DNA of 64,000 nt, taken from contig NZ_CP013293.1 of assembly GCF_001456155.1 (NCBI RefSeq), forward strand, positions 1,984,001 to 2,048,000, read 5' to 3'. The position numbers were made by a program, and so were the translations under genes. The notes under the pieces are model-generated. The model did not search any database. It was given only the letters and a program-made list of their open reading frames with translations, and was not told the DNA's origin. This DNA comes from Chryseobacterium sp. IHB B 17019. Its GTDB lineage: Bacteria > Bacteroidota > Bacteroidia > Flavobacteriales > Weeksellaceae. Positions 1 through 8,094 of the stretch are shown here, in pieces; the stretch's first letter is position 1, and each line of letters opens with the position of its first letter.

Positions 1-3000
1 TTGATATTGATTAAAGGCAAACTGTTGACAATCGCGCCTTCTTTTGCAAAAGCATTCAGCGTATCATATTCGCAGTTTGTTCCCGGGAAAACCGGTGCGA
101 AAACTCTTGGCTGAGCGATTCCGTGTTTTTTAATGATGATATTTCTTGGGTTGATTGAGTTTAATTTCTCATCGATTTCAACCGTAATTTTTTCTTTTTC
201 AACCGTTGGGAAAAGGTTTTCAAATGTATTGGTGTTTGCAGCTAATAATTTCTCAATCGTAAATTCAGCATCATTAATTTTGATAACATTTGAATTTTTA
301 ACCTCTCCGATGAATTGAAGATTTGCAGCACTTAATTCTTCTTTAGATTCGATGATTAAGCTACCGATATTTTTGTTTAGTAAAACGCCTTCATCAACTG
401 TAATTTCTGCACCTAATCTGTTTCCGAAGCTCATTTTCGCTAAAGCAACGGCAACTCCACCTTCTTTCACTGTTTTCACAGAAACGATTTTTCCGGCTTT
501 GATATTTTCGAAAATTAATTCAAAAATTTCTTTTAAACTGTCATAATTCGGAAGTCCGTTTTCCTGAGCAATATGATTGAAGAAATATACTTTATTTCCT
601 TCACCTTTAAATTCAGGAGAGATAATAGTTGCCTTTTCTCCGTTTGCACATGCGAAAGAAATCAATGTTGGCGGAACATTCAGATCCTGATACGTTCCAC
701 TCATTGAATCTTTTCCTCCGATCGCTGCCAAACCAAGATTAATTTGTGCATCATAAGCTCCCAACAAAGAAGCTAAAGGTTTGCCCCATTTCTCAGGATT
801 CTGACCTAATTTTTCAAAATATTCCTGGAAACTTAATCTGATATTCTTGTAATTGCCACCCATCGCAACAATTTTTGCAACACTCTCAACGACTGCATAA
901 GAAGCTCCCAGCAAAGAATTCTGCTTAGAAATCTCCGCATCAAAACCCCAACTCGCCAAAGAAACCGTTTCAATATTTTTTGCTCCGATAATCGGCAATG
1001 TCTGAACACTTCCTTCCATCAAAGTCTGCTGATATTTTCCACCCAAAGGCATCGCAACCGTGGTCGCACCAATTGATGAATCAAACATCTCCAACAAACC
1101 TTTTTGAGAAGCAACGTTTTTATCTGCTAAGATTTTTAAGAAATTCTCTTCATTGAATGATTGAGTTTCTTCTTTTACTTCATTAAGGTGAGTAATTTTA
1201 ACCTCTTGACTTTTAGAACAACCGTTTGTATCTAAAAACTCTCTTGAAAGGTCAACAATTTTATCCCCTTTCCAGAACATCTGCATTCTTCCTGAATCTG
1301 TCACTTTTGCAACCTCAACAGCTACAATATTTTCAGCTTCACAGAATTTGATGAACTGTTCTTTATCTTTTGGTTCAACCACAACCGCCATTCTTTCCTG
1401 AGATTCAGAAATAGCAAGCTCAGTTCCGTTCAAACCTTCATATTTTAAAGGTAAAACATCTAAATTAACTTCCAAAGAATCAGCAATTTCACCGATGGCT
1501 ACGGAAACTCCCCCAGCTCCAAAGTCATTAGATTTTTTAATCAACCTCGTCACCTCAGGATTTCTGAATAATCTTTGGATTTTACGTTCTTCAACAGCAT
1601 TTCCTTTCTGAACTTCAGAACTCATTGTGTGAATCGAAGTTTCGTCCTGTTCTTTTGAACTTCCGCTTGCTCCACCAACACCATCACGACCAGTCGCACC
1701 CCCTAAAATGATGATAGAATCACCAGCTTCTGGTTTTTCACGTCTCACCCAATCCACAGGAACTGCGCCAGTTACGAAACCAACCTCCATTCTTTTTGCT
1801 TTGTAGCCTTCATCATAGATTTCAGAAACCATCGTAGTTGCCAAACCGATTTGGTTACCGTAAGAAGAATATCCGTTTGCCGCCTGTTTTGTGATTGTTT
1901 TTTGAGGTAATTTACCCGGCAACGTTTGATCAACCGGTTCCAAAACATCAGCAGCACCCGTCAATCTCATCGCCTGGAAAACGTAGGAACGTCCGGACAA
2001 AGGATCTCTGATCGCGCCACCTAAACACGTTGAAGCACCTCCGAAAGGTTCAATTTCCGTTGGGTGATTGTGGGTTTCATTTTTGAATAATAAATACCAT
2101 GGTTCTTTTTTACCGTCGTATTCAGCTTCGATCTGGATCGTACAAGCATTGATTTCATCAGAAACCACTAAGTTCTCCAAATTGCCTGTTTTATGGAAAT
2201 ATCTTCCGCAAACAGTCGCCAAATCCATTAAAGAAATTGGTTTAAGCTCACGTCCTAAGAATTTTCTTTTTTCGATATAATCATTGAAAATGGTTTCCAA
2301 TGTATGTTTAAACTGTCCTTCAAATTCAATATTTGACAATTCCGTTTCGAACGTTGTATGACGGCAGTGGTCACTCCAATACGTGTCTAAAACTTTAAGT
2401 TCCGTTTCTGTAGGATTTCTCTGTTCTGATTTAAAATATTCCTGAATAAATTTCAAATCATCTAACCCTAATGCAAAACCATGATTATTATAGAAATTTT
2501 CAAGTTGAGCATCATCGAAATTGATAAAATTTTCGTGAATCAAAACTTTTGACGGCGTTTCTTCTGCAGGAATATTTAAAACTGATAAATCTTTTTCCTG
2601 AGATTCTACTTTGTTGATCAAAAGGTCTTTTATTTTTGCTAAATCAGATTCGGAAACACCTTCAAATTCGATTAATTTTCCGCTTCTTACCTTAGACTTT
2701 TCATTTTCAGTCAGTAAAGCGATACATTGTTGCGCAGAATCCGCACGCTGATCGTACTGACCAGGCAAAAATTCCATTGCAAAATGGATTCCTTCCGCAG
2801 GATTTTCTTCATGCAAAATATCAGTAACCGGATCTACGAAAGTGCTGTTGACAACCTTTTCGAATTCACCGTCATTCAAATTGAAAATATCGTATACATT
2901 GTACACTTTCACATTTTTGACTGACGGAACAACCGCTTTTACTTCATCAAAAATTTTTGGACTTTCTACATCGAAAATTCCTCTTTTTTCTACGAAAATT

Positions 3001-3017
3001 CTTTTGTTATTAGACAT
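1..3017 (-). CDS. purL: Phosphoribosylformylglycinamidine synthase PurL (3' end cut by window edge)
   Basis: Cytoplasmic enzyme of de novo purine synthesis that converts FGAR to FGAM using ATP and glutamine. About 1,005 codons are present. Single-chain PurL proteins usually run past 1,200 residues, so the end of the glutaminase domain, including its catalytic Cys, lies beyond the left edge. Visible motifs are SDHCRHTTF near residue 215, NETHNHPTEIEPFGG near 310, GGKDSMSGTY near 765, and PRVFAPVFPGTNCEYDT near 970, which opens the amidotransferase domain. The start is the ATG whose complement is at 3015-3017. The WG-repeat gene upstream stops only 27 bases before it, so the two may share a transcript. 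No TAnnTTTG box is visible directly upstream. Identification is secure. Confidence 0.97.
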   Translation of the reverse strand, partial: MSNNKRIFVEKRGIFDVESPKIFDEVKAVVPSVKNVKVYNVYDIFNLNDGEFEKVVNSTFVDPVTDILHEENPAEGIHFAMEFLPGQYDQRADSAQQCIALLTENEKSKVRSGKLIEFEGVSESDLAKIKDLLINKVESQEKDLSVLNIPAEETPSKVLIHENFINFDDAQLENFYNNHGFALGLDDLKFIQEYFKSEQRNPTETELKVLDTYWSDHCRHTTFETELSNIEFEGQFKHTLETIFNDYIEKRKFLGRELKPISLMDLATVCGRYFHKTGNLENLVVSDEINACTIQIEAEYDGKKEPWYLLFKNETHNHPTEIEPFGGASTCLGGAIRDPLSGRSYVFQAMRLTGAADVLEPVDQTLPGKLPQKTITKQAANGYSSYGNQIGLATTMVSEIYDEGYKAKRMEVGFVTGAVPVDWVRREKPEAGDSIIILGGATGRDGVGGASGSSKEQDETSIHTMSSEVQKGNAVEERKIQRLFRNPEVTRLIKKSNDFGAGGVSVAIGEIADSLEVNLDVLPLKYEGLNGTELAISESQERMAVVVEPKDKEQFIKFCEAENIVAVEVAKVTDSGRMQMFWKGDKIVDLSREFLDTNGCSKSQEVKITHLNEVKEETQSFNEENFLKILADKNVASQKGLLEMFDSSIGATTVAMPLGGKYQQTLMEGSVQTLPIIGAKNIETVSLASWGFDAEISKQNSLLGASYAVVESVAKIVAMGGNYKNIRLSFQEYFEKLGQNPEKWGKPLASLLGAYDAQINLGLAAIGGKDSMSGTYQDLNVPPTLISFACANGEKATIISPEFKGEGNKVYFFNHIAQENGLPNYDSLKEIFELIFENIKAGKIVSVKTVKEGGVAVALAKMSFGNRLGAEITVDEGVLLNKNIGSLIIESKEELSAANLQFIGEVKNSNVIKINDAEFTIEKLLAANTNTFENLFPTVEKEKITVEIDEKLNSINPRNIIIKKHGIAQPRVFAPVFPGTNCEYDTLNAFAKEGAIVNSLPLINI

Positions 3018-3044
3018 TAGATGTCAGATATTATTTTATTAGAC

Positions 3045-4004
3045 TTATTTACTTAATTTATTCGGATTGTCGGGATGTTCTTTTTGATATTCTTCGGCTT
3101 CTTTCATTTCTTTTTTCAGCCATTTATCAAAAGGAATTTTTTCACTTTCAAATTCCAGGGCGAAAACATTTTTACCGTCTTCTGAAACTAAAAATTTATA
3201 ATCCGATAATCCTGCTTCCATTTTTCTGTAATCATAGGCATTTACTTGGTAAAATGGAAAATTTTCTTTTGGTCGCTCGACGATTTCAAAGAATAATTTC
3301 TTTTCGTTTTCAGCTATTTTGTTGTAATGATTGACATAATTTATTTCTGAAAGCTTTTTATTTTGTTTCTCGAAAAACTGAAGAATATTCTTCTCTTTTT
3401 CACTGTATTTGAATGGATACGGATAATATTTTCCGTCAATTTCTACAGCATTTCCGGATTTTGTAATGGGTTGAATGATTTCTCCTTTGAAATTCATTAC
3501 TCCCCAACTTCCACCAACGATGGCTTTATGTTCATCATCGGTTTTTTCCCAATCGCAGCCGTCACAAAATGCAGCATATCCATAATTGAAAGGCGATGCA
3601 AAATCATGATTGGCTTCAATTATAATTGTTCCGTTTCTGTCTGCAAAACCGACTTTCCCGTTTTTGACAAATCTTCTTACGCCTTCGGAAAAATAATCTG
3701 CTCCATTGTCGTAAAAGAAAGGTCTGTATAGGAAATTTCCTTTTTTATCATAGACATATCCCCATGCATTTTTTTCTTTTACTTCATCATTTTTAAAACC
3801 GTCAAAGTAAATGGTTTCGCCTTCAACCGATTCTCCATCTTTTAAATATGAAAAAACTTTGAATTGTGCAGGAACGATAATTTTTCCATCCTGGTTTTTT
3901 ACCCCAACCAAAGAATCTTTTGATTTAAAATACTTTAAAACTTCTTTCTGCTGAGAAAAAGAAAGTATTGGAATCAATGAAATGATGAGAAGTATTTTTT
4001 TCAT
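3045..4004 (-). CDS. Exported WG-repeat protein
   Basis: A 319-residue exported protein of the WG (KWG) beta-repeat type. Residues 1-17 form a signal peptide (MKKILLIISLIPILSFS) followed by Gln, the usual Bacteroidota cleavage context. Repeat-like units appear near residue 80 (WGYVYDKKGNFLYRP), 115 (VGFADRNGTIII) and 163 (WGVMNFKGEIIQP). The C-terminal 120 residues are rich in Lys and Glu and end in a charged tail. WG-repeat proteins are thought to be binding or surface proteins without catalytic activity, and the ligand is unknown. It sits between purB and purL on the same strand, 27 bases upstream of purL. That spacing suggests co-transcription but not a role in purine synthesis. Confidence 0.8.
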   Translation of the reverse strand: MKKILLIISLIPILSFSQQKEVLKYFKSKDSLVGVKNQDGKIIVPAQFKVFSYLKDGESVEGETIYFDGFKNDEVKEKNAWGYVYDKKGNFLYRPFFYDNGADYFSEGVRRFVKNGKVGFADRNGTIIIEANHDFASPFNYGYAAFCDGCDWEKTDDEHKAIVGGSWGVMNFKGEIIQPITKSGNAVEIDGKYYPYPFKYSEKEKNILQFFEKQNKKLSEINYVNHYNKIAENEKKLFFEIVERPKENFPFYQVNAYDYRKMEAGLSDYKFLVSEDGKNVFALEFESEKIPFDKWLKKEMKEAEEYQKEHPDNPNKLSK

Positions 4005-4049
4005 TCAGATTAAATTATAATATTTCCTGGCTTTAAAGATACTTTTTCA

Positions 4050-4081
4050 ACTTTGTCAAAGATTTAAAACTTTGACAAAGT
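4050..4081. repeat. Palindromic intergenic element, TTTGTCAAAG/CTTTGACAAA type
   Basis: Arms ACTTTGTCAAAG (4050-4061) and CTTTGACAAAGT (4070-4081) form a 12-bp perfect stem around an AT-rich centre (ATTTAAAA). A second, GC-richer palindrome with the same layout lies at 11523-11555: TTGTCAA, then a TTTAAAA-like centre, then TTGACAA. This is therefore a dispersed hairpin family. It lies between the purB terminator and the WG-repeat gene. Confidence 0.7.
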
Positions 4082-4082
4082 A

Positions 4083-4109
4083 AATATGCAGCCGAAAAGA
4101 CTGCATATT
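4083..4109 (-). terminator. Probable purB terminator hairpin
   Basis: AATATGCAG (4083-4091) and CTGCATATT (4101-4109) make a 9-bp perfect stem just after the purB stop on the minus strand. The following tract, TTTACTTTG on the minus strand, is only moderately T-rich, so termination may be partial or helped by the adjacent palindrome at 4050-4081. Confidence 0.6.
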
Positions 4110-4113
4110 GATT

Positions 4114-5541
4114 TTATACTTTAAGATCAGCCTCCAAACCTATCAGGTCTTTGTTTGCGTCAATAATCGGCTGGACTTCATTTGCGATGAATTCTTCCGT
4201 CTGAATCGGCGCAAAACCGATAAAGTTTTTAGGATCTAAAACTTCTTTTAATTTTGATTTATCTAATTTCAGAGAATCGTCGTTTAAGATTCTTTCGATC
4301 AGATCATTTTCTTTACCTTCTTCTTTCACTTTTTTAGAAGCTTCCATGGAATGAACCCTGATCACTTCGTGGATTTCCTGACGGTCGCCGCCAGCTTTCA
4401 CTTCTTCCATGATGATATATTCTGTCGCCATGAAAGGAAGTTCTTCCATAATATGTTTGTTGATTCTGTTTGGATAAACCACGATTCCGTTCATGATGTT
4501 ATTCCAAATTAATAGAATGGCATCAACCGCTAAAAACGCCTGTGGAATTGTTAATCTCTTGTTTGCAGAATCATCCAAAGTTCTTTCAAACCATTGTGTT
4601 GAAGCGACCATTGCAGAACTTGTCGTCAAAGACATTACATATTTTGCCAACGCTCCGATTCTTTCACTTCTCATTGGATTACGCTTGTAAGCCATTGCAG
4701 ATGAACCGATTTGGTTTTTCTCGAATGGTTCTTCAATTTCTTTAAGATTTTGAAGAAGACGTAAATCGTTGGTAAATTTATGTGCAGATTGAGCGATATT
4801 TCCTAATAAAGCCACCACTTTAGCATCAATTTTTCTGTCGTAAGTCTGCCCGGAAACTCCGAAAACTTTCTCAAAACCGAATCTTTTTGACAATTCTTTA
4901 TCTAAATGTTTCACTTTAGAATAATCACCATTGAAAAGCTCAAGGAAACTTGCAGCAGTTCCTGTCGTTCCTTTTACGCCTCTGAAACGTAGAGTTTCTA
5001 AGAAGAAATCAAGTTCTTCAATATCAAGAACTAAGCTTTGTAACCAAAGTGTCGCTCTTTTTCCAACAGTAGTCAACTGAGCCGGTTGGAAGTGAGTGAA
5101 TCCTAAAGTCGGTAAATCTTTATATTGAATAGCAAAATCCGAAAGATTTTTCATCACGTTCACCAACTTTTTCTTTAAAATTAAAAGTCCGTCACGGATC
5201 TGAATTAAATCTGTATTATCTCCTACAAACGCCGAAGTTGCTCCCAAGTGAATAATTCCCTTTGCTGAAGGCGCCACATCACCATAGGCGTGAACGTGAG
5301 CCATTACATCATGACGGAATTTTTTCTCATATTCCGCTGCTTTATCGTAATCAATGTTTTCAGCATTAGCTTTCAACTCAGCGATTTGCTCGTCTGTGAT
5401 ATCAAGACCAAGGTCTTTTTCGATTTCAGCAAGAGCAATCCAAAGTTTTCTCCAATTCTGGAATTTGTTATTGTGTGAGAAGTTAAATAACATTTCTTCA
5501 CTGGAGTAGCGCTCTTCCAATGGATTTTTGTAGGAATTCAT
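4114..5541 (-). CDS. purB: Adenylosuccinate lyase PurB
   Basis: Homotetrameric cytoplasmic lyase of the fumarase/aspartase superfamily. It cleaves SAICAR to AICAR and adenylosuccinate to AMP, releasing fumarate. The 475-residue length is normal. The superfamily signature GSSAMAYKRNPMRSE lies near residue 277, with the catalytic Ser in its loop, and HLGATSAFVGDNTD lies near residue 97. The start MNSYKNPLEERYSS is usual for the family. A TATTTTTG -7 box lies at 5565-5572, giving a leader of roughly 15-20 bases. The hairpin at 4083-4109 follows the stop. Confidence 0.97.
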   Translation of the reverse strand: MNSYKNPLEERYSSEEMLFNFSHNNKFQNWRKLWIALAEIEKDLGLDITDEQIAELKANAENIDYDKAAEYEKKFRHDVMAHVHAYGDVAPSAKGIIHLGATSAFVGDNTDLIQIRDGLLILKKKLVNVMKNLSDFAIQYKDLPTLGFTHFQPAQLTTVGKRATLWLQSLVLDIEELDFFLETLRFRGVKGTTGTAASFLELFNGDYSKVKHLDKELSKRFGFEKVFGVSGQTYDRKIDAKVVALLGNIAQSAHKFTNDLRLLQNLKEIEEPFEKNQIGSSAMAYKRNPMRSERIGALAKYVMSLTTSSAMVASTQWFERTLDDSANKRLTIPQAFLAVDAILLIWNNIMNGIVVYPNRINKHIMEELPFMATEYIIMEEVKAGGDRQEIHEVIRVHSMEASKKVKEEGKENDLIERILNDDSLKLDKSKLKEVLDPKNFIGFAPIQTEEFIANEVQPIIDANKDLIGLEADLKV

Positions 5542-5564
5542 TCTTTCTTTTACTTTTAGATATG

Positions 5565-5572
5565 CAAAAATA
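5565..5572 (-). promoter_or_regulatory. -7 box upstream of purB
   Basis: The minus strand reads TATTTTTG, matching the Bacteroidota -7 consensus TAnnTTTG, 24 bases upstream of the purB ATG. The expected -33 TTG is not exact; only a T-rich stretch lies at that distance. Confidence 0.45.
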
Positions 5573-5709
5573 AGGTTTTTCGCTGAGAGAGAAAAATTGT
5601 GGAGGTGGTTTTAAGCCTTGATCAAAGTCAAATAATAATTCTCTTTTTTTAAATTGTTTAAAGCCTGTTCCTATTGATTGAAAAACTTGATAAATTTAAC
5701 TAAAAAGAG

Positions 5710-7455
5710 TTATTCATTTAAAATCGGAATTTTTATATAACTATCATTATACCAATTAATTACCAAAGGAATCGAAGCATCTTTTATAGTCTCCGTACTT
5801 ACATCTTTTCCGGTTCCGTAATTAAGCTGGGAAAACGGATTTTTATTTACGTTAATGGCAACCACAATTCTGCTTCCTTTTCGAAGCTGTTTGCTTATGA
5901 AATGGGTATTGGTGAATTCTATTGATGTTTTCTCGTTGGGTTTGATTAAATTTCTCTTTGTAATGTCTTTTGCATAACTGACTCTTCCAATATAGTATGA
6001 TAAGTGAAAATATTTCCCTTCAGGTGTTAATTCGTATAATGTTATTCCTAAATCTACATCCTTTTTATTAATAGCAATATTTAACGTTCCTAAAAAAGAA
6101 CCATTGATAATCATAGGCTTTTTTAAGGGATCGCTTATAAAAATAAATCCATTGCTTTTATTGATTTCATTCTTTTCTATGGGATCGGGATAGTAATCAT
6201 TGTTGCTGTTTTCACGATCTGCAAAATCTACGGTTTGAGACAAGTACGATTTTTTATCCGGTGATTTGGGGTTCAGGAAATAATAGTCATTTCGTTTTTG
6301 TGCTGAAAGGTAAAATTTCAGGAATTCATTGTGCATGCTTTCAAAAGATGCAGCGCTGCGCCATTCGTTGGCTCCCATCACTTCATAATTGATCTTATTT
6401 TTGAGAACATCAGGTTTTTTTCCGTTTTTCAAGATAAAATCAAACCAATTGTAGGTAATTTTCTTGATATCAATAAGCGAAACACTGTCGACTTTATATC
6501 CGTTTACTGTCTTTTCGCCTCCGATTTGCGTCCCGAAATGGCTGTACGGACCAATTATTAAGTAAAATGGAGTTTCCGGACTGTATGTTTGTAATTCTTT
6601 GAGATAATACAAACTTGAGTTCTGAGAATCATTGTAATAGCCGTCAAAAGCGAGAACAGGAATGGTAATCTGCTTAAAATCATCTTTGTAAGGTGCCATT
6701 TTTTGCCAATATTCATCAAAATCCGGATGGGCAATCCAACGTTGGAATAAACGATTGGGGCTGCCGTCAATACTGTCCATTTTATTATAAGCAGTGCCAG
6801 TTTCCCACCACTTGAACATCATTTTTCTAAAACGCTGCCTGTCATTTCCTGTTTCATTGTCCAGATATTTGTTGTTTCCTACATAAAAAGACCATTCATA
6901 ATTAGGATTGATAAAAATATTATTTTCCGTGGGGAGCCCCATTCCAGGGCGGTTTGCAACATACGGAACGATTGTTTTAAGAGCAGGATGCAGTGTTTTA
7001 CAGGCAGCCCATTGCGTAAAACCGTTGTAGCTTCCACCGTACATTCCTACACTTCCGTTGCACCATTTTTGTTTGCTTATCCAGTCAATTACATCGTAAG
7101 AATCATTGGCATCAAATTCATAAGGAAAGATTTCATTTGGACTGAATCTTTTTCCGCGCGTATAAGCAATAACGCCCACATATCCTCTATCTGCAGCGTC
7201 TTTCAAGCTTTGAAGATCTCTTCCCGTATCACGGACATAAATTGTAAACTGAAAAATCACCGGAAGCGGTTGCAGAACGTCTTTTTTCTTTACAACCATT
7301 GCAGAAATCATTGCTCCGTCGCGGGTTTTTATCATCACACTATCCTGAATATCATACAGGCTTTCTTTATCTTTTACCAGAGTCTGCTGTGTTTGTTGGG
7401 TATAAAATGCAACAGGAAAATATAGAAAAAGGATGAGCAGGTATTTTAGTATCAT
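5710..7455 (-). CDS. Exported CocE/NonD-type (X-Pro dipeptidyl-peptidase S15) hydrolase
   Basis: A 581-residue alpha/beta-hydrolase of the S15/CocE group, acting on acyl-peptide, ester or amide bonds of unknown substrates. Residues 1-19 are a signal peptide, followed by QQTQQ, so it is periplasmic or secreted. The N-terminal half carries the catalytic domain: nucleophile motif GGSYNG near residue 139, a probable acid in AFDGYYND near 273, and a His in GPYSHFG near 304. The C-terminal 200 residues are the beta-rich jelly-roll domain of the family (PF08530-like), with NTHFISKQLRKGSRIVV near residue 510. It appears monocistronic. It lies next to the glucan locus, but no functional link is evident. 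True peptidase or esterase specificity cannot be read from sequence. Confidence 0.88.
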   Translation of the reverse strand: MILKYLLILFLYFPVAFYTQQTQQTLVKDKESLYDIQDSVMIKTRDGAMISAMVVKKKDVLQPLPVIFQFTIYVRDTGRDLQSLKDAADRGYVGVIAYTRGKRFSPNEIFPYEFDANDSYDVIDWISKQKWCNGSVGMYGGSYNGFTQWAACKTLHPALKTIVPYVANRPGMGLPTENNIFINPNYEWSFYVGNNKYLDNETGNDRQRFRKMMFKWWETGTAYNKMDSIDGSPNRLFQRWIAHPDFDEYWQKMAPYKDDFKQITIPVLAFDGYYNDSQNSSLYYLKELQTYSPETPFYLIIGPYSHFGTQIGGEKTVNGYKVDSVSLIDIKKITYNWFDFILKNGKKPDVLKNKINYEVMGANEWRSAASFESMHNEFLKFYLSAQKRNDYYFLNPKSPDKKSYLSQTVDFADRENSNNDYYPDPIEKNEINKSNGFIFISDPLKKPMIINGSFLGTLNIAINKKDVDLGITLYELTPEGKYFHLSYYIGRVSYAKDITKRNLIKPNEKTSIEFTNTHFISKQLRKGSRIVVAINVNKNPFSQLNYGTGKDVSTETIKDASIPLVINWYNDSYIKIPILNE

Positions 7456-7537
7456 AATTTCTTGATTAATGATTTGTCTTTCTGCTTATTATGACAATTA
7501 ACGAATTTAAATCATTACATTTAAATATAAAAGTAAA

Positions 7538-7561
7538 AAAGCCACTCTTCCGAATGGCTTT
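7538..7561 (-). terminator. Rho-independent terminator after the 136-residue exported protein gene
   Basis: On the minus strand AAAGCCA and TGGCTTT form a stem around a loop, followed by TTTT. It lies 17 bases past the stop of the gene at 7579-7989, an intrinsic terminator arrangement. Confidence 0.75.
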
Positions 7562-7578
7562 CAATGTATATTGAAGTA

Positions 7579-7989
7579 TTATTGGTAAATTACAACGTTA
7601 TCTTTTTTAATCTGATAGCCTGTTTTCTTGTAAGGTGTTAAAACATAGCTCTCTTTAATATGGCTTCCGCTTTTCCAGATTTTACTTTTTCCCTGTCTTG
7701 TAAGGATAATGCTTTTCGCGGCTCCGTCCGGAATAAAAATTTCAGCTTTTTTCATGTTCTTACTGAAAATAACTGCCGTCATTGTAGTATAACTTTTATC
7801 TGAGTTTACTTCATCAAGTTTTATTTTCTGTTCAAAAACTCTTACACAGTCATTTTTGATTTGTGAATATGTATATCCTGCCGAACCTTTGCAGCCGTGA
7901 GCATCAGAATCACCTCCCAATGGCGGAGTCTTTTGCGCGAAAGCTAAAGAACCCAGGAACATTGCACCAAATAAAATTGTTTTTTTCAT
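7579..7989 (-). CDS. Small exported protein of unknown function
   Basis: A 136-residue protein with a clear signal peptide (MKKTILFGAMFLGSLAFA) followed by Gln. Mature residues 19-50 contain two Cys (HGCKGSAGYTYS and NDCVRVFEQK) that could form a disulphide. The remainder is beta-like and basic, ending KKDNVVIYQ. I do not recognise a domain. It stands alone between two terminators (7538-7561 downstream, 8062-8088 upstream), so it should have its own promoter, but I see no full TTG-N19-TAnnTTTG pair in the 105 bases upstream. Confidence 0.75.
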   Translation of the reverse strand: MKKTILFGAMFLGSLAFAQKTPPLGGDSDAHGCKGSAGYTYSQIKNDCVRVFEQKIKLDEVNSDKSYTTMTAVIFSKNMKKAEIFIPDGAAKSIILTRQGKSKIWKSGSHIKESYVLTPYKKTGYQIKKDNVVIYQ

Positions 7990-8061
7990 TTTGTTTAATT
8001 ATAGTTATCACAATATTATAAAAATTATGCCAAAGTAGGGATCTATGCTTTAAATAAAAAT

Positions 8062-8088
8062 AAAAACCACCCGAATTGAGTGGTTTTT
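8062..8088 (-). terminator. Terminator of the glucan-utilisation operon (after bglX)
   Basis: AAAAACCAC (8062-8070) pairs with GTGGTTTTT (8080-8088). On the minus strand this gives a 9-bp stem with a T-rich 3' flank, six bases past the bglX stop. It marks the end of the susC-to-bglX gene run. Confidence 0.8.
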
Positions 8089-8094
8089 TAAATA

